24,223 bases of DNA from JAAYAY01 sp964429355 (GTDB taxonomy: Bacteria; Planctomycetota; Planctomycetia; Pirellulales; Thermoguttaceae): the NCBI GenBank assembly GCA_964429355.1, contig CAYSCH010000108.1:1-24223 (forward strand), read 5' to 3'. Below the pieces are notes generated by a model. The model made no database searches. It was not told the origin of the DNA and was given only the letters and a program-made list of their open reading frames with translations. The translations under genes were made by a program, and so were the position numbers. Of this stretch, positions 17,508 through 23,307 are shown piece by piece (the stretch's first letter is position 1; every line of letters starts with the position of its first letter).

Positions 17508-18149
17508 TCACCCGCCCAATTGGCGCATCGCGTGTTTGTAGGCTTCGAAGAACCGGATCAGCCCGCCGCCAACCAAGTCCTCCATCTTCCTGATTCCCAC
17601 GTTGAGGCCGGCGACCCACACGACCAGCGGAATGGCGATCAACAACCCGAGTGCGGTGGTGATCAACGCCAGCATGATATTCTCCGCCAACTGGTTCGGG
17701 TCGACGTCTTCTCCCGAGCCCATCTGTCCAAACGCACCCATCATGCCGAGTACCGTACCAAGCAGCCCCAGCATGGGGGCACTCTTGATGACGGTGTAGA
17801 TCCAGCTGACGCGATACTCCAGATCGGCAAGCACGTCTCTCTTGAATCGCTCGGTTACCATCGTACGCACCTTGTTGTAGCCGATCTGCCGGTTGCGGAT
17901 TGCCAGGTGCACGAGCCGGGGCATTGCCCTTCCGTCGCCTTCGCAGAGTTCCTCCACCGCGTCGAAATCACCGGCCAGAAGCGGCTGCTCCACTTGATCC
18001 AGGAACGCCAGTTGCTCGTCTTCGCTGCGAAAACGCGTCTGGGCAATGCGCCGCCAAACGACAATGCCGCAGTAAGTTCCCCAGATCGCGACTGCCGCCA
18101 GGAAGAAATAGCAGCTATTACCTACCCAAATAATGACGTCTTGACTCAT
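17508..18149 (-). CDS. MotA/TolQ/ExbB proton channel family protein
   Basis: This 213-residue protein has three transmembrane segments at about 10-33, 118-141 and 159-183. The family core lies around the second and third (APMLGLLGTVLGMMGAF and LALITTALGLLIAIPLVVW), including the conserved GLLGTV and TTALGL turns of the TolQ/ExbB fold. It should assemble into the pentameric channel around ExbD and convert proton flow into motion. The frame extends upstream to 18224, but the extra 25 residues are polar and unlike the family, so the ATG at 18147-18149 was chosen; its Shine-Dalgarno is weak. It lies 126 nt after the membrane-protein gene and 187 nt before the first exbD, so internal regulation is possible. 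Confidence 0.94.
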   Translation of the reverse strand: MSQDVIIWVGNSCYFFLAAVAIWGTYCGIVVWRRIAQTRFRSEDEQLAFLDQVEQPLLAGDFDAVEELCEGDGRAMPRLVHLAIRNRQIGYNKVRTMVTERFKRDVLADLEYRVSWIYTVIKSAPMLGLLGTVLGMMGAFGQMGSGEDVDPNQLAENIMLALITTALGLLIAIPLVVWVAGLNVGIRKMEDLVGGGLIRFFEAYKHAMRQLGG

Positions 18150-18275
18150 GGGTTCTGCACGCCGTTCGTTCAGGGAAGAGGATTGAATAGTGGCTCTGGA
18201 TCGCATGGCTGCCGGATGCAGCACTCAGGATCGCCGTATGTCGCGCTCACGAACATCGCCCAAGGAGGCGAAGGT

Positions 18276-19157
18276 TCAATACTTGTAGGTTTGGTCTTGC
18301 ACGTAAAACTCGTAGCCGTTGCCTTTGGGGCGGATGGCGAAATAGGTTGCCAGAATCTGTTTTTCTCGTTTTCCAGCTCGCTGTCTCTCCAGTTCCATCA
18401 ACTGGATTTCCAGCTCGCGCGGAATGAACTTGATGATCGGCCGATTCTCGGTGGCTATGTCCGCCTTACTCAAGAGGTCCGCGTCGGCTTGCTGCAGTCC
18501 CCCTTTCCGCCAGGTCAGATAGTAACGCTGCTCCGCATCGGCCTGTCCGGTACGGCGGTCCGGCTTATCTTTCGAAAAGTTCGATGCGTATTCGACCCGG
18601 TTTCCGGGAAAGAGTACGCCCATTTCGATTTTGAAATAATCCAACTGGCGGGCGTAGGTCTTCGTCGTGTTTCCTTCGGAGAAGATCACCTCCCAATGGC
18701 GAGGTTTGCCGGGTCGTCCAGGCCCAAACCCGGCGGATCGGCCGCCCCCTCCCGGTCCGCCCTTCACCGTGTCCACCTGATCGGTGAACGTCGGGGTTTC
18801 CAGCAGGGCCGCCTTCGTTGCCACGGCATCTGCGATCGTCATGAGGGTGTCTTGAAACTCCGGTTCTTCAAATTCGACTTCGTGGGAAAGTTCTTCCGAG
18901 TTGGTCTCCAGTTCCGTGTCGCCACCAAGGCCCCCCCCCTCGCCGACCTGTTCCCATGCGATCGGAACGGCAGCATTGCTCTTAAACAGTTGACTGGTCA
19001 ACCACATGGCGAACAAGACCGCAACAGACACGCCGACCAGAATCAGCAATGTCACAACCAGGCTGGCCACGCGGTCGTAGGAACTGACCGTCAGGCCGTA
19101 ATGCCCCACCTTCGCGCGCGGGGGAGCAACACTGGCTGATCCGTTCGTTGTCGCCAC
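18276..19157 (-). CDS. Single-pass membrane protein of unknown function, first gene of the ExbB/ExbD operon
   Basis: This 293-residue protein has a short cytoplasmic N-terminus, a transmembrane helix at about 30-52 (VASLVVTLLILVGVSVAVLFAMW), an acidic segment (about 78-105), a Gly-rich linker (132-150, KGGPGGGGRSAGFGPGRPG) and a periplasmic globular domain beginning KPRHWEVIFSEGNTTKTYARQ and ending YEFYVQDQTYKY. This is topologically like TonB/TolA (anchor, linker, C-terminal domain) and it sits beside the ExbB/ExbD genes, so it is a candidate for the energised output protein. That is inference, as I see no TonB family signature. The GTG at 19155-19157 was chosen because AAGGA lies 8 nt upstream (19166-19170). 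A GTG at 19235 gives a longer form but has no ribosome binding site. Confidence 0.8.
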   Translation of the reverse strand: MATTNGSASVAPPRAKVGHYGLTVSSYDRVASLVVTLLILVGVSVAVLFAMWLTSQLFKSNAAVPIAWEQVGEGGGLGGDTELETNSEELSHEVEFEEPEFQDTLMTIADAVATKAALLETPTFTDQVDTVKGGPGGGGRSAGFGPGRPGKPRHWEVIFSEGNTTKTYARQLDYFKIEMGVLFPGNRVEYASNFSKDKPDRRTGQADAEQRYYLTWRKGGLQQADADLLSKADIATENRPIIKFIPRELEIQLMELERQRAGKREKQILATYFAIRPKGNGYEFYVQDQTYKY

Positions 19158-19472
19158 AGCAAAGTTCCTTCCCCGCCTGGTACCCTGTGAGCCTCCAAAG
19201 GCAAAACCGGTAATCCGCTGCGAGAGGTCGCACACGAAGATTCGGCGGCAACCTGGTTATCACCCGCCGTCTGAAATGGGAAAAGCAGACGGAAAGGAGC
19301 ATTCCGCAGGAACCAGGAGGACAGCCGCACCAACCGGCCCGGCCTTTCGCTGAAAGATCGTGCCAAACTCAGGGCCATCTCTCGGATACGGGACCGGTTA
19401 ACCGGAAAATCAGACGTTTCGACGCCTACCTCTCATTCCTTCAAACTGTTGCCACAATCCAGTTTATGTGCG
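19158..19472 (-). other. Long 5' leader of the ExbB/ExbD operon
   Basis: About 310 nt separate the predicted transcription start (near 19466) from the GTG of the first operon gene. A perfect 12-bp palindrome, CCGGTTAACCGG, lies at 19394-19405 near the start of the leader. An overlapping 95-codon minus frame begins at 19378, but its product is unrecognisable and it has only a weak GAGAG upstream. No known riboswitch could be recognised by eye. The upstream tRNA-side remainder (19502-19651) shows nothing further. Confidence 0.35.
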
Positions 19473-19501
19473 ATCGTAGCGGTACTTCCGGCATGTGTCA
19501 A
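19473..19501 (-). promoter_or_regulatory. Sigma70-type promoter of the seven-gene ExbB/ExbD operon
   Basis: On the minus strand a perfect TTGACA (19496-19501) is followed after exactly 17 nt by TACGAT (19473-19478, 4/6). It lies upstream of the first gene of the co-directional run and is the best promoter candidate for it. Confidence 0.6.
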
Positions 19502-19651
19502 GCATTCGGCCACAATCCAATCCAAACCACCACGCGGGTGCGCAGGGGAGCTCGGAATCTCCCTCCTTAGGGTTCTGGCGTTTCCGCTCATCGGACGTAC
19601 ATGGGTAAATACTTTCGTTGGCACTTTTTGTCGGCGACCGCCCCAGGCGAA

Positions 19652-19681
19652 TTGACAAGTCGCCCTCTAGCCCTTTAGTAT
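19652..19681 (+). promoter_or_regulatory. Sigma70-type promoter of tRNA-Phe
   Basis: A perfect TTGACA (19652-19657) is followed after 18 nt by TAGTAT (19676-19681, 4/6). The predicted start is about 15 nt before the tRNA. As no terminator is evident after the tRNA, this promoter could also read into the integrase gene of the element. Confidence 0.6.
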
Positions 19682-19702
19682 ATCTGTTTCGCCCAAAACG
19701 TC

Positions 19703-19775
19703 GGACAGGTAGCTCAGCTGGTAGAGCACTGGACTGAAAATCCAGGTGTCGCCGGTTCAATCCCGGCCCTGTCCA
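19703..19775 (+). tRNA. tRNA-Phe (anticodon GAA)
   Basis: The 73-nt sequence folds as a full cloverleaf. The acceptor stem is GGACAGG with CCTGTCC and discriminator A at 19775. The D arm is GCTC/GAGC with AGCTGGTA as loop. The anticodon arm is CTGGA/TCCAG with loop CTGAAAA (anticodon GAA). The T arm is GCCGG/CCGGC with loop TTCAATC. The 3' CCA is not encoded. An integrase gene begins 121 nt downstream, so the 3' end is the likely attachment site of the element. The gene is intact, as expected if the element brings the missing 3' part with it. Confidence 0.97.
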
Positions 19776-19811
19776 CTTTCGTAAGTCTAGCCGAGTCTTG
19801 TACTTAGACAC

Positions 19812-19828
19812 CTTCCGACGGTCGGAAG
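19812..19828. repeat. 17-bp palindrome between tRNA and integrase
   Basis: CTTCCGAC (19812-19819) and GTCGGAAG (19821-19828) form a perfect inverted repeat around a single central base. It lies 37 nt past the tRNA 3' end, where integrase arm sites, an excisionase site or an operator would be expected. Confidence 0.6.
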
Positions 19829-19833
19829 CGCGG

Positions 19834-19885
19834 CCTGAAAGTCAAACCCGCAAAGTGTAGTCCTACACTTGGCACAGCTTTCAGG
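19834..19885 (+). promoter_or_regulatory. Nested inverted repeats overlapping the integrase ribosome binding site
   Basis: An outer pair, CCTGAAAG (19834-19841) with CTTTCAGG (19878-19885), encloses an inner pair, AAGTGTAG (19853-19860) with CTACACTT (19863-19870), which are separated by only 2 nt. Both stems are perfect 8-mers. The right arm of the outer stem ends inside the AGGAG (19883-19887) of the integrase gene, so an mRNA with this fold would hide part of the ribosome binding site. A DNA role as recombinase or repressor sites is the alternative. Confidence 0.55.
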
Positions 19886-19895
19886 AGCCTACTCG

Positions 19896-21119
19896 ATGAA
19901 GGTCCCTAAGTATTCTCGCCATCCCAAGACCGGCCAAGCCTATGTGACCGTCCACCAAAAGCGGCACTATCTGGGCAAGTACGGCACCGCCGAATCTGAA
20001 GAGCGATATCGGCGATTCATCCAGGAATTGGTCGCCAGTCCAGCGAAGGCGGTGGCGATCGAAAAGGCGCCTGGCTCGAGCATCGAGATCGTGGAGTTGT
20101 GCGGCGCCTACTGGCTTCACGCGGAGCAATACTACGCTTCAAGTCCGGGCTCTCTGGATCGTATCAAGGTAGCTCTGCGGAGTCTCAGAAAGACGCACTC
20201 CACAACGCCCGTGGGAGAATTCGGCTCACTGGCACTGGAGGCAATCCAGCACAATCTTGCATCGCAAGAGAAAGCGCGGACCTACGTCAACCATCTGGTG
20301 AACACGATTCGCCGGGTTTTCAAGTGGGGCGTGGCGCAGGAGATCGTCCCCGCCGAAGTCTATCAGAAGCTGATTGCCGTGGAGCCGCTAAAGAAAGGTC
20401 GCTCGGCTGCCAAGGAAAAGGCACGCATCAAGGCCGTGGCCGACGCCGTGGTTGACGCCACCCTGCCTCACTTGCAGCCAGTCGTCGCCGACATGGTTCG
20501 TCTTCAAAGGTACTGCGGCGCTCGTCCTGGCGAAATATGCGACCTCAGGCCGATGGACCTTGACCGCTCCGGCGACGTCTGGGAGTATCGTCCAGCCAGT
20601 CACAAGAACGCCTGGCGTGACACGGACGAAGAGCGCGTGATCTTCATCGGCCCCCGCGGCCAGCAAGTCTTGCTCCCCTACATGCTGCGGCCGGAGGATT
20701 CCTACTGTTTCTCCCCTGCCGAAACGCAGGAGGCCTACAACGCCATCCGCCGCGAAGAGCGGAAGTCACCCATGACGCCCAGTCAACGGACTCGAAAGCG
20801 CAAGAGGAAGCCCCAGCGGGCCCCTGGCGACCGATACACGAGCAACACCTACCGCCGGCAGATTGAACGGACCATCCAGCGAGTCAACGAGGAGCGTCTT
20901 GTCGCAGCGGAACAGGCCGGCTTGCCTACCGAAGACGTCGAGTTGATTCCTCACTGGTCGCCACTTCAATTACGTCACTCGGCTGGAACGGAAGCCAGGA
21001 AGTCTTTCGGACTGGATGGTGCCCAGATTCTACTGGGCCACAAGCACGCGAGAGTTTCTGAAATCTACGCCGAAAAGGCCGAAGAATTGGGGCGGCAGAT
21101 TGCAAGTCGAATTGGATAG
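19896..21119 (+). CDS. Tyrosine recombinase/integrase of the tRNA-Phe element
   Basis: This 407-residue protein has a tyrosine recombinase C-terminal domain. The first catalytic Arg lies in YCGARPGEICDLR (R210), a Lys-bearing turn reads SHKNAW (K237), box II reads PLQLRHSAGT (R360, H361), the late His lies in LLGHKHA (H382) and the nucleophile lies in SEIYAEKAEE (Y391). The N-terminal part includes SRHPKTGQAYVTVHQKRHYLG, an arm-binding-like segment common in planctomycete integrases, then a SAM-like core-binding region. It should catalyse integration and excision at the tRNA-Phe 3' end. The ATG at 19896 was chosen because AGGAG (19883-19887) lies 8 nt upstream; a TTG at 19869 has no such signal. 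A basic insert (about 297-311, RTRKRKRKPQRAP) precedes box II. The canonical HxxR histidine is replaced by Leu357. Confidence 0.94.
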   Translation: MKVPKYSRHPKTGQAYVTVHQKRHYLGKYGTAESEERYRRFIQELVASPAKAVAIEKAPGSSIEIVELCGAYWLHAEQYYASSPGSLDRIKVALRSLRKTHSTTPVGEFGSLALEAIQHNLASQEKARTYVNHLVNTIRRVFKWGVAQEIVPAEVYQKLIAVEPLKKGRSAAKEKARIKAVADAVVDATLPHLQPVVADMVRLQRYCGARPGEICDLRPMDLDRSGDVWEYRPASHKNAWRDTDEERVIFIGPRGQQVLLPYMLRPEDSYCFSPAETQEAYNAIRREERKSPMTPSQRTRKRKRKPQRAPGDRYTSNTYRRQIERTIQRVNEERLVAAEQAGLPTEDVELIPHWSPLQLRHSAGTEARKSFGLDGAQILLGHKHARVSEIYAEKAEELGRQIASRIG

Positions 21120-21123
21120 CATG

Positions 21124-21152
21124 TTGGCAATCGATGCACGACCTGATATAAT
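21124..21152 (+). promoter_or_regulatory. Strong extended -10 promoter inside the element
   Basis: TTGGCA (21124-21129, 5/6) is followed after exactly 17 nt by a perfect TATAAT (21147-21152) preceded by the extended -10 TG (21144-21145). It begins 5 nt after the integrase stop. Transcription would start near 21159, giving a leader of about 240 nt before the DUF1580-like gene. It is the strongest promoter match in the window and may drive the DUF1580-like gene and the topoisomerase-like pair. Confidence 0.75.
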
Positions 21153-21186
21153 TCGGGTGGCACGGGACATAAGAGACGCCCGTGCG

Positions 21187-21327
21187 GGTGCGGAATGAGC
21201 GGATCATTTCCGCACCGATAGACCGCGTTGTAATGTGGTTTGCCGGATTTACATCCGGTTTAGCTCGACCATCGACAAGATCGATGCACCCGCAAAGAAT
21301 GTCGGGCAACTCCAAGGTCAGCCTTGG
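21187..21327 (+). ncRNA. Hairpin-rich leader or small RNA candidate
   Basis: Four perfect stems follow the strong promoter. GGTGCGGAA (21187-21195) pairs with TTCCGCACC (21208-21216), extended inward by TGA/TCA past a one-base bulge. CCGGAT (21243-21248) pairs with ATCCGG (21253-21258) around TTAC. CATCGA (21270-21275) pairs with TCGATG (21281-21286). CCAAGG (21312-21317) pairs with CCTTGG (21322-21327) around TCAG. No ORF of note lies here. It could be a structured 5' leader, a small regulatory RNA or a set of protein-binding sites. I recognise no known RNA family. Confidence 0.4.
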
Positions 21328-21400
21328 TCGTCACGCAACTCACCGGAATCTATCACAGCGAGGTAATCCCAAGTTGTGATATTGTTCCGGAGGTATCCAA

Positions 21401-21724
21401 ATGACGGCCATCTCTATCCCGCTCGCTCAAGGTGAAACTTATCGCCGTCTCAGCGAACAAGCCAAGCGACTTCCGAATCGCCCCAACGCATCCACATGCT
21501 GGCGTTGGCATCGCGTGGGCGTATTCGGGATCAAGCTCGAGGTGCTCCGCGTCGGTGGTGTGACGATGTGCTCTGACGAGGCCCTGGACCGATTCCTGGC
21601 AGCCATCAATGAGCCTCGGCAATCTCGGCAATCATCGGCCCCGGTGAAGACTCCCCGCTCCGCGAAGCAGCGGCGCGAGTCTGTCCGCAGGGCCGAGCAG
21701 ATTCTCTCTGCCGCCGGTATCTGA
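21401..21724 (+). CDS. DUF1580-like small DNA-binding protein, candidate excisionase or regulator
   Basis: This 107-residue protein resembles the DUF1580 proteins found beside planctomycete integrases. Residues 30-70 read as a MerR/AlpA-like winged-helix DNA-binding unit: STCWRWHRVGVFGIKLEVLR, a GG turn, then TMCSDEALDRFLAAIN. The C-terminal 35 residues are basic (TPRSAKQRRESVRRAEQIL) and could contact DNA or a partner. The start is clear: GGAGG (21389-21393) lies 7 nt before the ATG. The position after int and before the topoisomerase-like pair, together with small size and fold type, suggests a recombination directionality factor or a transcription regulator of the element. The family match is by memory of the pattern, not a search. 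Confidence 0.75.
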   Translation: MTAISIPLAQGETYRRLSEQAKRLPNRPNASTCWRWHRVGVFGIKLEVLRVGGVTMCSDEALDRFLAAINEPRQSRQSSAPVKTPRSAKQRRESVRRAEQILSAAGI

Positions 21725-21746
21725 TCTTCTCCCACCCCCAATAAAG

Positions 21747-21789
21747 AACCCCGGTCCGCAAATTGGCGAGATCGGCGGAATCCGGGGTT
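21747..21789 (+). promoter_or_regulatory. Long hairpin directly before the ribosome binding site of the TopoVI-B-like gene
   Basis: AACCCCGG (21747-21754) pairs perfectly with CCGGGGTT (21782-21789). Inside it, TCCGC (21755-21759) pairs with GCGGA (21775-21779), leaving a two-base bulge. The 3' arm ends next to AGGAG (21790-21794), the Shine-Dalgarno of the next gene. No T-run follows, so it is not a standard terminator. It may protect or gate translation of the pair, or act as a processing site between the upstream gene and the pair. Confidence 0.6.
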
Positions 21790-21801
21790 AGGAGTATGCA
21801 C

Positions 21802-23307
21802 ATGGATTCTACTGTGATTTCTGAAACGAAGCAAACCATCGACCAGCGCCCGACGAAAAAGCATGCTTTTTCCTCCTCGCACAAATCTCAGAATTTTACA
21901 AATCGGTCCGCGCCGACCCTGAAACGCGAGACGTTCCGGACGTCGCGCGAGATGGACTTCTTCTCGACGCGAGAACTGGTCGCCCAGATCGGGCACGACG
22001 TGGACGAGTGGCCCTTGGTCATTCTCAAAGAACTGATCGACAACTCGCTTGATAGCTGTGAGGAGGCTGGCATCGCGCCAAAGGTCAAGGTGACCGCCGA
22101 TGCGGCCGGAATCACGGTTGTCGACAACGGGCCCGGACTACCAGACGACACCGTCCAGGCCATTCTCGATTTCAGTATCCGCGTGTCCTCGCGCGAAGCG
22201 TATGTTAGTCCGACGCGTGGAGCCCAGGGCAACGCGTTGAAGACGTTGGCCGCTATGCCCTACGTAGTCGATCCCGACCACGGCCGGCTGATCGTCAAAT
22301 CATGCGGCCAGCAGCGCGTCATACGCTGCGGGATGGACCCTGTGACACGCAGGGCAGTTGTCCATTGCGAAGCTACGCCAGCGAACGGAAAGTCGGGCAC
22401 ACTCATTAGAATCGAGTGGGAACCTCGATCAGACAATGAACAAGTCCTGTGGCCGTTTGAAGATGTCTGCCCCGTGAAGGCCGGCGACAAATGGTACTGG
22501 TCGCTCCGGGACTTGGCAAAAAGCTTACTGCGTGGGTTCATGCTCTTCAACCCGCACTTGGAGTTGTCTGTCAATTGGTTCGGCCAGAAGTGGGCAGTGA
22601 AGGCCACCGATTCAACATGGCGGAAGTGGCAACCGAATCACCCTACGTCCTCACATTGGTATGAGCGCGAGCACTTCGAGCGGTTGATAGGCGCGTACAT
22701 AGCCGCCGATCAAGACCGCGGAGCAAGCCGTACTGTTGCGGCGTTCGTCGCGGAATTCGACGGGCTCACCGGGAGCCAGAAGCGAAAGCGCGTCCTGGAC
22801 GAGGTTCGGCTGCTGAAGCGAGAACCCCTCACCGTCCTGACTGACGAGAACGGATTCCGGCGCGAACTGGTTGACCAGTTGCTAGCGGCGATGAGGAAGC
22901 ATACTCGCCCAGTGAAGCCGATACGGCTGGGCAGCATCGGCCGAGACCACCTCCTCTCGCGGTTCACTGAGGCCGGCTGCGACCCCGAGCAGTTCCAATA
23001 CTCGAAACGGGTCGGCATTGAAAACGGCCTTCCCTACGTGTTGGAGTCCGCTTTCGCGTGGCGTGGTGACGTTGCGGCCGAACGACGCGAGATTGTCGCG
23101 GGCGCGAACTGGTCGGCAGCGATCAAGAACCCGTTTCGGTCGTTCGGTTCTACGGGGGAGGGGCTCGAAGCTCACCTCAGTGAGTTGAAGGCCGGCGCTC
23201 GGGAGCCAATTCTATTCGCACTGCACCTGGCACACCCTCGCATCCAATTTGCCGACCGCGGCAAGAGCAGCATCGTACTTCGAGACAGCGTGGAGGACGA
23301 AGAATGA
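21802..23307 (+). CDS. Topoisomerase VI subunit B-like GHKL ATPase
   Basis: This 501-residue protein carries a GHKL (Bergerat) ATP-binding fold with the topoisomerase VI B pattern. The N box is KELIDNSLDSCEE (E77, D80, N81), the ATP motif is VVDNGPGLP (D108, G110, G112) and the lid motif is TRGAQGNALKTLAAMP (138-153). A transducer-like region follows, and the C-terminal IQFADRGKSSIVL contains a candidate switch lysine (K488). The first ~45 residues are polar and look disordered. By family it should dimerise on ATP and drive strand passage by a partner A subunit. The start at 21802 is set by AGGAG (21790-21794) 7 nt upstream; an ATG at 21796 is too close and a TTG at 21763 lies inside the hairpin. 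Its TGA overlaps the next ATG, so the two proteins are probably made together. It has no H2TH domain that I can recognise between the GHKL and transducer parts. Confidence 0.88.
   Translation: MDSTVISETKQTIDQRPTKKHAFSSSHKSQNFTNRSAPTLKRETFRTSREMDFFSTRELVAQIGHDVDEWPLVILKELIDNSLDSCEEAGIAPKVKVTADAAGITVVDNGPGLPDDTVQAILDFSIRVSSREAYVSPTRGAQGNALKTLAAMPYVVDPDHGRLIVKSCGQQRVIRCGMDPVTRRAVVHCEATPANGKSGTLIRIEWEPRSDNEQVLWPFEDVCPVKAGDKWYWSLRDLAKSLLRGFMLFNPHLELSVNWFGQKWAVKATDSTWRKWQPNHPTSSHWYEREHFERLIGAYIAADQDRGASRTVAAFVAEFDGLTGSQKRKRVLDEVRLLKREPLTVLTDENGFRRELVDQLLAAMRKHTRPVKPIRLGSIGRDHLLSRFTEAGCDPEQFQYSKRVGIENGLPYVLESAFAWRGDVAAERREIVAGANWSAAIKNPFRSFGSTGEGLEAHLSELKAGAREPILFALHLAHPRIQFADRGKSSIVLRDSVEDEE

Noticed and set aside
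19091..19378. 95-codon minus-strand ORF in the ExbB/ExbD operon leader, possible leader peptide
   Set aside because: Only a weak GAGAG precedes it, the translation is not protein-like, and it overlaps the first operon gene; kept only as a remark on the leader.
21241..21258. CCGGAT-TTAC-ATCCGG as an intrinsic terminator of the integrase gene
   Set aside because: The stem is short, no T-run follows, and it lies downstream of the strong internal promoter, so a leader role is more likely.
22117..22128. 12-bp palindrome GTTGTCGACAAC in the TopoVI-B-like gene
   Set aside because: It encodes the conserved VVDNG motif of the GHKL fold, so the sequence is explained by protein constraint and codon choice.
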